From contig NC_056000.1 in assembly GCF_018446385.1 (NCBI RefSeq), positions 53,600,722-53,664,721 of the forward strand: a stretch of 64,000 nt of DNA, given 5' to 3'. How positions within the stretch are numbered: the first letter of the stretch is position 1; every line of letters begins with the position of its first letter. The position numbers were made by a program, and so were the translations under genes. The notes beneath the pieces are model-generated. The model did no database searches. It was not told the DNA's origin and saw only the letters and a program-made list of their open reading frames with translations. The stretch comes from Zingiber officinale (taxonomy: Eukaryota; Streptophyta; Magnoliopsida; Zingiberales; Zingiberaceae). This document shows positions 21,500-32,568 of this stretch, one piece after another.

Positions 21500-22412
21500 T
21501 AATTAATTACTTAGACTGAATTGATTTTCTTAATATATTCAAAAATCTCATTATCACTATGTCAATTGTTCAACTTTAATTTTTTTATTCTTATATTTTA
21601 TTATTGTTATTCAAGTGTTCTACTTTTGAAAATAATGTGAAGAATGATATGGTCATGGAATAAATTAAGTTATGGAACATCATAATCTTACAGTAGATTT
21701 GAATAATAATACTAATAGATTATTTTTCTTATAATTATAATACATTAATCTTGCTTTATTCTTTTTTCTTCTGAATTAACATGAACCTCTTTAATTGTTA
21801 TTTGTAGAATATTTATCTCTTTTTGTAAAAGACTAAGGATAATAAAAGGATCATAAATAGGAGGCATATCAAGGAGGGTCACTTGAGCTATCTTACTATA
21901 GGAAATCATCTAGGATACTTGAAAAGACTAGAGAATTTGATTTTTTTTGGATGATATAGAGAATTTTGCTCTACCTAGCCAATGCAATCACAAACATGAC
22001 CGGTTTGTTGTAGATGTTAAAGAGAAACATTCACAATAATTTTTTATTATTGGTGTTGTCTACGTAATTGTTTGTTGTATACTACTAAATGTTACTTTGT
22101 CCAAATTATTGTGTTGTTTTAGTATTTTATCATTGTCGTAAAATTCAATAAAGTTGTTATTGCTGTTATTGTAATTTTGAGGCATGACAATTGTAATTTG
22201 ATATTTTTTATAGTATAATTATTGAAATATTATATGATTTTCTAAAGAGATCATAACTTTTGACTCGCGAGACACATGATATATTAAATCGAAGATATTT
22301 AAATGAGCTTTGATTTAATTATGTGTTTCATGATTTAACCAGAATCAAAAGTTATGAAGACCAACAACAACGCGTTGTTAGTATTCAAAATATTAGCAAC
22401 TCATTGTTGCTG
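21500..22412 (+). repeat. ~0.95-kb repeat, copy 2, with a fourth foldback
   Basis: Second copy of the repeat at 19145-20100, in the same orientation. The foldback at about 22249-22355 (GATCATAACTTTTGACTC .. GAATCAAAAGTTATG) is in the same relative position as in copy 1, so foldback and body were duplicated together. Confidence 0.75.
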
Positions 22413-22640
22413 GTAGACCCAACCACAGTTTGGAACTAACAGTTCGATGGTTCTGAACCGCCGGGTTGACGATTCTTTGGGGATTAACCCTTAACCATAA
22501 CTATCTAAGATGGTTACAATTCACACTTTGGAACCGCCAGGTTACAGTTCATGCACGGTTCATCACAGTTTAAGATTATTATATTAAAATTTTTTGTAAA
22601 TTCATAAAAAGAAATTTACACTTATTTAAGTTGTCTACGT
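22413..22640. other. No gene; short repeat-like stretch
   Basis: GAACCGCCGGGTTGACG, GGAACCGCCAGGTTACAGTTC and GCACGGTTCATCACAG suggest a fragment of another repeat. No boundaries found. Confidence 0.35.
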
Positions 22641-23169
22641 TGTTGGATATAATTATCTCTATTAGTGGGCTTATTTGTAAGTTGCACATGTAAATACGAT
22701 CCGAACCCATTAAAGTGATCTAACTTATGTCTAGTGGGTTTTGAGTAATTGGATGTGAATTTCATATGTATACAACCTATAGTCCCGTATCTATTATCAT
22801 CTATGGGTTGATAATAGATGTGCACTATATAATGGATTTGTCCCCATAGGATTAGGGTAATCTTGAGACGTCTGTTCATTCCCCATTGACGAAGAGAATT
22901 CGGCGCTGTCAACCATAACTCCACCGGAAGACCTACCTTTTTCCTTCCGCTGTTTCTTCTTCCATAGGATCTTCTTGACGATGCTAAAGGACAAAAATAT
23001 TACTCTTCAATCAATTTCTTTGTCATTATGTTTATGTATTATTTATTTTTCTTTTGTCATATTCTCGATGAAACGAAAATCCATGCTAATATGTTCTTGT
23101 TTTTCCTATATAAATTCGTATTTTGATTATCTAGAATTCATGCGGCTTAGGTTTTTACAAGAACTATCA
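22641..23169 (+). repeat. 5' LTR of the host Copia element
   Basis: It starts TGTTGGATATAATTATCTC and ends close to the primer site, at CTATCA or the TTTTTACA ten bases earlier. The right edge is uncertain because no 3' LTR is available for comparison. Confidence 0.65.
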
Positions 23170-23170
23170 A

Positions 23171-23184
23171 TTGGTATCAGAGCC
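23171..23184 (+). promoter_or_regulatory. Primer-binding site of the host Copia element
   Basis: TTGGTATCAGAGCC, complementary to the 3' end of plant initiator tRNA-Met, just after the 5' LTR. It fixes the plus-strand orientation. Confidence 0.85.
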
Positions 23185-23675
23185 AAGTTTTTGTTTCGTC
23201 GTTTTCATTGGTATTAAAGTTTAAATTTTTCAACGATTTATTGTTTGTATGCTAGATTAAGTTTTCCTAGTATAATACAATTATTTGATCGTCGAAATCT
23301 TTTGTATATAAAATCTAGGAAATACTTGATCTTTCATTAGTGATGATTTAATTGATTGATTTGGTCGACCAATCGATTACCAAGCTTAAAACATCGAACA
23401 GAATCTATAGAAATTCATTAAGAATTTTTCTTAGTTGATTTCTTGTCTTAAACTCGCGACTACGATAATTATCAATCGATTAGAATTATTTTAATTGATT
23501 GAAATTATTATTATTATTATTATTTTCTAGATTAAATTAATCGATCTTATGTACGAAACACAGACTGTTTCAATGGGAAACATAGTATTTTGGAAAAAAA
23601 AAAAATTGTTGTTTCGTTGAAAAAATAAAAGAAAAAAAAAACAAAAAAAGGCACTGTTTCACGAATCAATGCTTA

Positions 23676-23678
<3 letters not shown>

Positions 23679-23734
<56 letters not shown>
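23679..23734. repeat. (AT)n microsatellite, ~27 units
   Basis: An uninterrupted AT dinucleotide tract in the leader of the host Copia element. Confidence 0.95.
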
Positions 23735-23738
<4 letters not shown>

Positions 23739-23849
23739 TTATATAATTTTTTTTAATACAGGATAATTAAGGGATTAAATAGTATTAAATAATACTATTT
23801 AATTACCCATTTATCGGTAAATTAGAGAAAAATCCCCAATGGTAATCAT

Positions 23850-24536
23850 AACTTTGCATGCAATCCCCATGCCTAAAAAACTTTGTTTCCACTCCCTGCA
23901 TGCAAAATATTATTTGTTTCAACTCCCTCATGCAAATATTGATACCTAAATTGCCCCTCAGATTTTTTAGGTACAAAAAGTTCAAAATTGAGTACAAAAA
24001 GTCTGAAAACGAGTATAATTCTTCTTAAAGTCAGTACTTTATATTAAAAATCGAGTATATTTTCTATCAAAATTGTCCCTATTATTTTTTAGGTATAAAA
24101 AGTCTAAAAATAAGTATAATTCTTGTTAAATTCAGCACTTTACACTATAATCTAGTACTCTATACTAGGATCGAGTATATTTTATATTGAAATTAACCCA
24201 TATTTTTTAGGTACAAAAAGTCAAAAATTGAGTACAAAAAGTCCGAAAATGAGTATAATTCTTCTTAAAATCAGTACTTTATATTAAAAATCGAGTATAT
24301 TTTCTATTAAATTCAGCACATTAAACTAAAACGAGTATATTTTGAGGTGAAAAAAAGAATCGTACTCAATTTAATAGAAAATATACTAGATTCTAATTTA
24401 ATATACTGAATTTAAGAGGATTTATACTGATTTTTGGACTTTTTGTACCTAAAAATATCATGGGCAATTAGGTAAATATGTTTGACTCGGGAGTGAAAAG
24501 GAAGTTTTTCATGGATGGGGACTGCATGCAAAGTTG
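23850..24536. mobile_element. Inverted-repeat (MITE-like) element in the Copia leader
   Basis: The left arm AACTTTGCATGCAATCCCCA pairs with the right arm (rc AACTTTGCATGCAGTCCCCA), and similarity continues inward (CTCCCTGCATGC / CACTCC). The interior has three ~115-bp copies of GTACAAAAAGTC..GAGTATAATTCTTCTT..GAGTATATTTTCTAT. It has no coding capacity and the outer ends are uncertain. A target duplication was not identified. Confidence 0.6.
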
Positions 24537-25299
24537 AGTTTAGAACTTAAAAGAAGTGTAAGCTTTTTAAAGGAGGGTTCTATATATAATTATATAGTCG
24601 AATATAGTAGACTTTCAAATCGATTGGGATAATTGATTGGAACACACCAATCGATTATCATAAGATATCAATTGATCAATAGGTCTAATTTTATGTTGTT
24701 AAGGTTGATTAAGTAATTTCTATTCGAATTAAGTTCCTAGTATTTTCTTGGGTCTATCTATATAATATGCTACTAAGTTGAACTAATGTGTTGGCTCAAA
24801 GGAAGACACCTTAGGTCGGGTTAGTACATTTTGTGTTGGTAGACGTATATCTATGCTAAAAGTAATTGACCCAACGGAAGGTTACTTTTATGCCAGATAT
24901 ATGCATAAGGTTACTTACAATTATAGAATAAAATATTATTTTGTTTAAATTATGCACAAAATATGTCGGCCCAAAGGAAAACATATTATGTGGCCGATTA
25001 AGATTGTTGTAAGCTATGGACCAAAATATAACTCATATAAAGTATCATATTATGCGCAAAATGGGTCGACTCAAAGGAACGCACATTGTGTGGTCAATTA
25101 AAGTTTGAGTTATATTAGAGAGTATCACTAATAAATAATGTGTCGGCCCAAAGGAAGACACATTACGTTATACTTGGTATCTCATAAAAAGCTCATTTAT
25201 ATGCATTTAAAATTTTATTTTATTTGCAAAATTTTATATTATTTATATGTTCTTGGCTTTATTTAAATCGTGAGCTTAAATAAATTTCTCTCTTTAATT

Positions 25300-25428
25300 T
25301 CAGTGCAATATGTAACTGCCAGCATTAATAACATCCAACACTAACTTATACGAATTTTGCTGAATGGAAAGAATACGTAACCATAGTCTTAGGCTGCATG
25401 GACTTAAACTGTGCATTAAGGAATGATC
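25300..25428 (+). pseudogene. Host Copia gag, N-terminal piece
   Basis: One frame reads PTLTYTNFAEWKEYVTIVLG and continues to LRND at the insertion point. A frameshift near the start separates it from a TASI-type N terminus, and the usual start codon is followed by a stop in its own frame. It continues at 32569 after element A. Confidence 0.7.
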
Positions 25429-26803
25429 TGTTGGATCGAGATCGCGCTAGAGGGGGGGGGGGTGAATAGCGCTCGCGGCTATTTTGTTCGACTATCGGAA
25501 TTGTAAAACGTTCGTAGAGTAATTAAAGCAGCGGAATAAAAGAAACAAACACAAGAACACAGTCGTTTACTTCGTTCGGAGCCTAGGTTGACTCCTACTC
25601 GAAGGCCCGCGATCCTTGATCGCTTTCCGTGGGCAACAACTATAATTTCGTATGGATATTACAGATGAATTACAAAATGTAACTATAATTAAAATTATAC
25701 CGACAACAGTAGTAGAAAGGAAATCTGAGCTCCGGGTCGTCGGAATATTGCAACAGCACTTCGGAAGCAGCACTAGAGCAGACCACAGCAGAATGGAAGC
25801 TTGTGAATTGTTGTTCCAGAGCTGCTGGTCGAGACCTCTTATAAAGAGGGTTCAAGGCGCCTTACACTGTTCATCAAGGCGCCTTGAACGAGCCGAGTCA
25901 CCCGCGTGGATCAGCACTGACCTGGTCGAACTCTATCTGGTTCAAGGCGCCTTCATCCTATCCAAGGCGCCTCCAACCGGTCAAGGCGCCTTGAACTCCA
26001 TCCAGGCGCCTGGACCACTTTTCTCCAGGCGCCCAAGCTCCATGGGCGCCTCGGACACTGCTCATCCGAAGTTGTAACTTGCTCCTTTGTTCCCGCAAAA
26101 TGTGTTAGTCCCAAACACATACCGCAAAACAAAGTTAGCATAGTACACATAAAATAAAGTATAGATAGTCTCCGGACCTAGATTTTCCGGAAACCCTAGG
26201 TCGACCGACGCCTACTTGTTCCCTCTACGGGAACGCGTCTCACCTACTCCCTCGGGAGAGATTACGATGCCAGTCAGGTCCAGGCAGATGGACTTTCCGC
26301 CTAGGGTTACCACCCCTAGGACCTAGGGTTACCGCCCCTAGGGTTTCTCCACCTAGGGTTACCGCCCCTTGGGTTGCCCCTTAGGGTTTTCCTCCACCTA
26401 GGGTTACCGCCCCCTAGGACCTAAGGTTGCCGCCCCTTAGGATTTTCCTCCACCTAGGGTTACCGCCCCCTAGGACCTAAGGTTGCCGCCCCTTAGGATT
26501 TTCGTCCACCTAGGGTTACCGCCCCCTAGGACCTAAGGTTGCCGCCCCTTAGGATTTTCTTCCACCTAGGGTTACCGCCCCCTAGGACCTAAGGTTACCC
26601 CCCCTTAGGATTTTCCTTCACCTAGGGTTACCACCCCCTAGGACCTAAGGTTACCCCCCCTTAGGATTTTCCCCTGCCTAACCGCAGTTAGGACTTTCCT
26701 GAAACACTCATTCAACATATTAGATAACAAGGAATCTTAACTTTGAATCCCTTTGCCATTATCAAAACTGAGGTTCGATCGTCGGATGCTTACTGCACCA
26801 ACA
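25429..26803 (-). repeat. 3' LTR of element A
   Basis: In sense (minus) order: TGTTGGTGCAGTAAGC, a ~57-bp tandem repeat (26295-26690; CCTAGGGTTACCGCCCC / CCTAAGGTTGCCGCCCC), AAGGCGCCTT palindromes (26050-25853), TATA box (25845-25838), then CTATTCACCCCC..CTCTAGCGC (25470-25448). A 141-aa frame here recurs in the other LTR and is not a gene. Confidence 0.92.
26295..26690. repeat. ~57-bp tandem repeat within LTR of element A
   Basis: About seven units built of CACCTAGGGTTACCGCCCCC, TAGGACCTAAGGTTGCCGCC and CCTTAGGATTTTCC. The same array is in the other LTR (32050-32440) and, diverged, in the solo LTR at 56690-56950. Confidence 0.9.
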
Positions 26804-29719
26804 ATCTCCCCCTTTTTGATTATGGCAACCGAAATTCAAAGTTAAGTAAAAATGCAGTAAAGATACACATAGATAAGCACAGGCATAAATAAAGCATAGG
26901 CACATTCACAACAAAATTTTCGTTTTAAATTTATAATATTCTTTGAATTTCTTCCTACTCTCCCCCTTTGCCATATATCAAAATACCCAAGAGAGTGAAG
27001 AAAATCTGGGCCTTAGCTTAACTTTCAAAGATAATTTTCAATCTTATCTTCCAATCTTTTAATTTACTTTTGATAAACACTTAGTTTTTCTTGTAAGACT
27101 TTTAGATAGGTGAAATCATAATTTTGAAAGCAAAATTCTTCCTTTAGTTTGAGAGATACTGAGATAAAGTTATTTTGTCTTTAAACAGTAACTTAGCAAA
27201 TTTTTGTGATATCAAAAAAAATTGTTTTCATGAAATTTTGAGAATGTTTTGGAAAATACTTAGTATTTTCAGCAGAACTTAGTATTTGAAAACAATTGCT
27301 TTGAGAGACACTTAGCTAAATATTTTTTTTGTTTTAAACACTTTAAAAAGTACTTGGCTAAATATTTTTGAAAAAATATTTAGCTAACTTTGAAAATACT
27401 TAGCTATGTTTTCAGCTTAAAAATAATTACGTTGAGAAAATATCTTGCCAAGATAATTTAAAAGTTAAGTCATAAATAATTTTAATTTTAAAGCTAAGTT
27501 AAAAATAACTTGAATTTTCGAAGATATGCCAAAAATAGTTGTTAATTTTTAAGGTCAAGCCAAAAACTTTTTAAAGAAAAACTAATTTTAAAACCGACTC
27601 AAAATCACTCCCCCTTAATTAATGCCTTAATAAATTTTGAGTTCAGGAGTTCAAGCATGAGAGGTTAAAAAAAAAATTATTTTCCTAATTTTCCATCTAA
27701 CTTATTCTAGATTAACAAGCATGTTTAGCATATGAGTGAGTGTGAGATGGAGTTTACTTTAATTTACAGTATTGAAAATATCAGTTAGAATTCCAAATAA
27801 GTGACCATTATTTTGAAGATTTAAAAATTAATTGAGTTTAGAATTTCAAAGAATTTAATAACTTCTGAAAATAAGTTTAAAAGATTTTTACAATGATTTT
27901 AAAAATATTTTTCAAATAATGAAGTTTTAAGATTTTGAAATGAAAAAATATTTTTCAAATAAATTTGAAATTCAATTTTTAAGATTTTGAAATGATTTTG
28001 AAAATATTTTTCAAATAAATTTTAAAGAATTTTGAAATTATTTTTGAAATGATTTTTAAAAGATTTTTGAAATTAAGTTTTAAAAGATTTTTGAAATAAT
28101 TTTCAAAAGATTTTTGAAATGATTTTTAAAATGATTTTTAAAATATTTTTGAAATTAAGTTTTAAAAGATTTTTGAAATAATTTTCAAAAGATTTTTGAA
28201 ATGATTTTTGAAATGATTTTTAAAAGATTTTTGAAATTAAGTTTTAAAAGATTTTTGAAATAATTTTCAAAAGATTTTTGAAATGATTTTTGAAATGATT
28301 TTTAAAAGATTTTTGAAATTAAGTTTTAAAAGATTTTTGAAATAATTTTCAAAAGATTTTTGAAATGATTTTTGAAATGATTTTTAAAAGATTTTTGAAA
28401 TTAAGTTTTAAAGATTTTGAAATAATTTTCAAAAGATTTTGAAATGATTTTTAAAAGATTTTGAAATGATTTTTAAAAGATTTTGAAATAATTTTCAAAA
28501 GATTTTGAAATGATTTTTAAAATGATTTTTAAAAGATTTTTGAAATTAAGTTTCAAAAGATTTTTGAAATAATTTTCAAAAGATTTTTGAAATGATTTTT
28601 GAAATGTTTTTTAAAAGATTTTTGAAATTAAGTTTTAAAAGATTTTTGAAATAATTTTCAAAAGATTTTTGAAATGATTTTTAAAATGATTTTTTAAATT
28701 AAGTTTTAAAATAATTTTGAAAGATTTTTGAAATTAAGTTTTAAAGAATTTTGAAAAGATTTTTCAAATAATTTTGAAATTAATTTTGAAAATATTTTTC
28801 AAATAATTTTTAAAAGAATTTTGAAATTAAGTTTTAAAATAATTTTGAAATGATTTTGAAAAGATTTTTCAAAGTTTAAAAGTTAATTAAATTTGAAAAA
28901 TGATTTTGAAATATAATTTTAAAGTTAAAAAAAATAATTTTAAAGTTAATTAATCTTTGAAAAATAATTTTAGACAATTTTGAATGCTTTAGAAATTTTG
29001 TTTTAAAATAATTTAGATTTGAAAATAATTCAAGTTAAAATAATTTAATTGTTTATTAACTTGATTTAAGTTAAGTCAATTTTAAAAATTTAATTTCCTA
29101 GTCATCTCATCCGATCTAAATTGTTAATCAGGGAATCCTATAATTGTTGTGAGATGAATTATGGTTGAATTTAAGGGTCTGGTTTAACTTTGTGTTAGAT
29201 TCAGGTTTAGCTTTGGGTTCAACAAGTAAGCATTCTTTGGATAAACTTCTGGGCTATGGTGAGTCACAAGGTACTCATTAAAGTAACCATGTCTTCGAGG
29301 TTTCCCAAATAGTCCTACCCATTGAACTTAATACTAAACTTTGGTCTAACTAGTTAGGATCCATTTAAGGGTAGCTTCGGTCAGTTCCACTTGGCCAAAT
29401 GCACCAGGTCGAAGCCATATCTTCCTAGACATGCGATGCCCAAGCTTCCCTAACGTACTATCATCCAAAAACTTCACCAGTACCGTTGGTTAAGTTAAAC
29501 CTAACCCATTTTATCTAACCTTAATTACCCTGCTGGGTAGTCTACTCTTGTTTACCCATTTCGGGTAGATTAAGTTCGGTTACCCAGTCGGGTAGTTTAG
29601 TTTGGGGGTGCCAACTATTCTGGATCCTCCTTCTATTTGATTATATTCCTTTAATTTTATTTGTTAAGATAATTATTTATTTATTTATGAATTAGATTTG
29701 GGTTATATTTAGATTAACT
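26804..29719 (-). other. Non-coding interior of element A where pol would be expected
   Basis: No Copia enzyme motif in any frame. It begins with the polypurine tract and includes AAATACTTAGC-type repeats (27180-27420) and a dense degenerate tandem repeat at about 27880-28870. Confidence 0.8.
27880..28870. repeat. AT-rich tandem repeat, unit about 65-75 bp
   Basis: Repeats of GATTTTTGAAATGATTTTTA, AAAGATTTTTGAAATTAAGT and GAAATAATTTTCAAAAG; a shorter ~17-bp subunit (GATTTTTGAAATNATTTT) is visible within. Confidence 0.9.
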
Positions 29720-30805
29720 TTAGTAAATAAAAGGTACTTGATTATAGCTTGGTATGTAGTGTTTAAGTTTTACTTTAGACTTATAACCCAAGTCTAGATT
29801 TCGAGATTTGATTAAATTATTAACAATCTTCTCTAATTTATCAATTTTATCTTTTAAAATATTATTTTGTATCTTTAATTTTCTAAGAGTTAATTTCTTA
29901 TTTTTATTTGCATTAATTTTATTCATTACATTATTAGCATGCATATCTAATTTTGAAGAGAAATCTATACCAGAGCAAGCAGGATTAGTTAAATTAGTGC
30001 AATCATGTGTTGCATAAATTGGATTTTCATATAATGTAAATGTACTAACCTTGATTTCTTCCTCTGGATTCTTGGGTCTTCTTTCTGGGCATTGTCTTTT
30101 GCAGTGACCCATTTGTTTGCATTTGGAGCATTTAATTTGTTCCTTCCCCTTTTTGATCATTTTCTCCTTCTTCTTCGATTGTACCGGCCGAGTCTTATGA
30201 GTAAGACACTCGTTTTTATAGTGTCCTCTCTCCCTACACTTAAAACAAGTTATGTGACATTTGCATTTTGAATTTACAATCTTACCTCTCAAATTCATGA
30301 CAGGATCCTCCCCCTTGACTGTTGCCACCTCGAGTTCAGACTCAGATTCAGCAATTTCCTCTCTGGCCATTAGTGCTATGAAATCGGTCTGATCTGATTT
30401 TTCTGAGTCTGGTTCGGAGGCTGACTCTGGAGATTCGTATTTGGGTTCGCAGTCTTGTTCAATTTCTGACTCTGAAGGAATCTCATGAAGTTTGAGTAGT
30501 TTCTCCCAAAGCACTTTAGCAGTGTCGAACCTTCCGACTCGATCAAGATCTGAATTTGATAGTCCGCCTAGGAGAATACATGTTGCCTTTGCATTTGTCT
30601 CGAAGTTTCTTATCGTTTGTGCATCCCACTTGTCATAGGTGATGGATACACCTTCTTCATTTGGGAGGATGAGTCCGATCTGGACTATGGTCCATGTCTC
30701 CACTTGGATTTTCAGTTGGTGCTCCATCTGGTCTTTCCAGTAACCAAAATTATTGCTGGACAAGAGTGGTAGGCTTGCGGTGTTGTATCCATCTTCATAG
30801 GCCAT
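29720..30805 (-). CDS. Gag polyprotein of element A (intact, 361 aa)
   Basis: The structural protein that forms the retrotransposon particle and packages its RNA. The N-terminal part (SLPLLSSNNFGYWKDQMEHQ, about 11-30; KVLWEKLLKLHE, 97-108) matches the Gag domain of plant Copia elements. An acidic Ser/Glu-rich linker (111-165) follows. Two CCHC zinc knuckles are complete: C187-C190-H195-C200 and C226-C229-H234-C239. A Lys-rich coiled-coil-like tail (about 290-345) ends the protein. The start lies about 360 bp inside the 5' LTR boundary. No in-frame stops, unlike the other retroelement genes in the window. No pol follows. Confidence 0.9.
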   Translation of the reverse strand: MAYEDGYNTASLPLLSSNNFGYWKDQMEHQLKIQVETWTIVQIGLILPNEEGVSITYDKWDAQTIRNFETNAKATCILLGGLSNSDLDRVGRFDTAKVLWEKLLKLHEIPSESEIEQDCEPKYESPESASEPDSEKSDQTDFIALMAREEIAESESELEVATVKGEDPVMNLRGKIVNSKCKCHITCFKCRERGHYKNECLTHKTRPVQSKKKEKMIKKGKEQIKCSKCKQMGHCKRQCPERRPKNPEEEIKVSTFTLYENPIYATHDCTNLTNPACSGIDFSSKLDMHANNVMNKINANKNKKLTLRKLKIQNNILKDKIDKLEKIVNNLIKSRNLDLGYKSKVKLKHYIPSYNQVPFIY

Positions 30806-31155
30806 TTAAAAACCTAGCACGCAATATAAACAAAAAAACTTGTTCCAAGACTTGGTCTTGGATTAGTAGTGCAGAATAAAGATAGAAACAGCAATTTACA
30901 AATTTTTAAAAAATAATAATAATAATAAAATAATAAAATAAATATTATTAAAATAATATAAAAAATATTATTTCAAAATTTTCTAAATGCGATATTTCGT
31001 TAATCCCAATCAATTGTGAAAAGATGAAAATGAATTTTTTGAAAACAGTTTTGGAGGGAAAAACGAAAGGCGTAAGGTTTTATTTTGAGCCTAAACAGAC
31101 GAAAAAGCCACAAAAAAATGCTTGAATGGTGGTTTCACCTATTCGAAGCAACCCC

Positions 31156-31167
31156 GCTCTGATACCA
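31156..31167 (-). promoter_or_regulatory. Primer-binding site of element A
   Basis: The reverse complement reads TGGTATCAGAGC, two bases from the 5' LTR end; it matches initiator tRNA-Met. Confidence 0.9.
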
Positions 31168-31169
31168 AT

Positions 31170-32563
31170 TGTTGGATCGAGATCGCGCTAGAGGGGGGGG
31201 GGGGTGAATAGCGCTCGCGGCTATTTTGTTCGACTATCGGAATTGTAAAACGTTCGTAGAGTAATTAAAGCAGCGGAATAAAAGAAACAAACACAAGAAC
31301 ACAGTCGTTTACTTCGTTCGGAGCCTAGGTCGACTCCTACTCGAAGGCCCGCGATCCTTGATCGCTTTCCGTGGGCAACAACTATAATTTCGTATGGATA
31401 TTACAGATGAATTACAAAATGTAACTATAATTAAAATTATACCGACAACAGTAGTAGAAAGGAAATCTGAGCTCCGGGTCGTCGGAATATTGCAACAGCA
31501 CTTCGGAAGCAGCACTAGAGCAGACCACAGCAGAATGGAAGCTTGTGAATTGTTGTTCCAGAGCTGCTGGTCGAGACCTCTTATAAAGAGGGTTCAAGGC
31601 GCCTTACACTGTTCATCAAGGCGCCTTGAACGAGCCGAGTCACCCGCGTGGATCAGCACTGACCTGGTCGAACTCTATCTCGGTTCAAGGCGCCTTCATC
31701 CTATCCAAGGCGCCTCACCTTCGGTCCAAGGCGCCTTGAACTCCATCCAAGGCGCCTCCAGTCAGCTTCCTGGTTCGCACCCGAGGCGCCCAAGCTCCAT
31801 GGAGGCGCCTCGGACATGCTCATCCGAGTTGTAACTTGCTCCTTTGTTCTCGCAAAATGTGTTAGTCCCAAAACACATACCGCAAAACAAAGTTAGCATA
31901 GTACACATAAAATAAAGTATAGACAGTCTCCGACTTCGGGTTTCGACCGGAAACCCTAGGTCGACTGACGCCTCTGTTCCTCTACGGGAACGCCCTCACC
32001 TACTCCCTCGGAGAGATTACGATGCAGTCCGGTCCTCCGACTGGACTTTCCGCCTAGGGTTACCACCCCCTAGGACCTAGGGTTACCGCCCCCTAGGGTT
32101 TTCCCCACCCAGGGTTACCGCCCCTAGGACCTAAGGTTGCCGCCTTAGGGTTTTCCTCCACCTAGGTTACCGCCCCCTAGGACCTAAGGTTGCCGCCTTA
32201 GATTTTCCTCCACCTAGGGTTACCGCCCCCTAGGACCTAAGGTTGCCGCCCCTTAGGATTTTCGTCCACCTAGGGTTACCGCCCCCTAGGACCTAAGGTT
32301 GCCGCCCCTTAGGATTTTCTTCCACCTAGAGTTACCGCCCCCTAGGACCTAAGGTTACCCCCCCTTAGGATTTTCCTTCACCTAGGGTTACCACCCCCTA
32401 GGACCTAAGGTTACCCCCCCTTAGGATTTTCCCCTGCCTAACCGTAGTTAGGACTTTCCTGAAACACTCATTCAACATATTAGATAACAAGGAATCTTAA
32501 CTTTGAATCCCTTTGCCATTATCAAAACTGAGGTTCGATCGTCGGATGCTTACTGCACCAACA
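31170..32563 (-). repeat. 5' LTR of element A
   Basis: Same layout as the 3' LTR: tandem repeat 32050-32440, palindromes 31592-31810, TATA 31580-31587, C-tract motif 31189-31212. Small differences in G-run length and in the palindrome region separate the two. Confidence 0.92.
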
Positions 32564-32568
32564 TGATC

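Larger units (their letters stand above)
25429..32563 (-). mobile_element. Element A: gag-only Copia-like LTR retrotransposon (7.1 kb, TSD TGATC)
   Basis: LTRs 25429-26803 and 31170-32563 (TGTTGG..CCAACA) are flanked by perfect TGATC duplications (25424-25428, 32564-32568). A primer site GCTCTGATACCA (31156-31167) and a polypurine tract (26804-26820, rc AAAAAGGGGGAGAT) place transcription on the minus strand. The 4.4-kb interior encodes an intact 361-residue Gag and no protease, integrase or reverse transcriptase; AT-rich tandem repeats fill the space. The LTRs are almost identical in their first ~400 bp, so insertion is recent. Mobility would need enzymes in trans. Confidence 0.92.

Noticed and set aside
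23679-23734. (AT)n as replication origin or regulatory site
   Set aside because: Simple microsatellite in a retroelement leader; nothing else supports a function.
25652-26077. 141-aa frame, repeated as 146 aa at 31394-31834
   Set aside because: It recurs only because both are LTRs of element A; it overlaps the TATA box and palindrome array.
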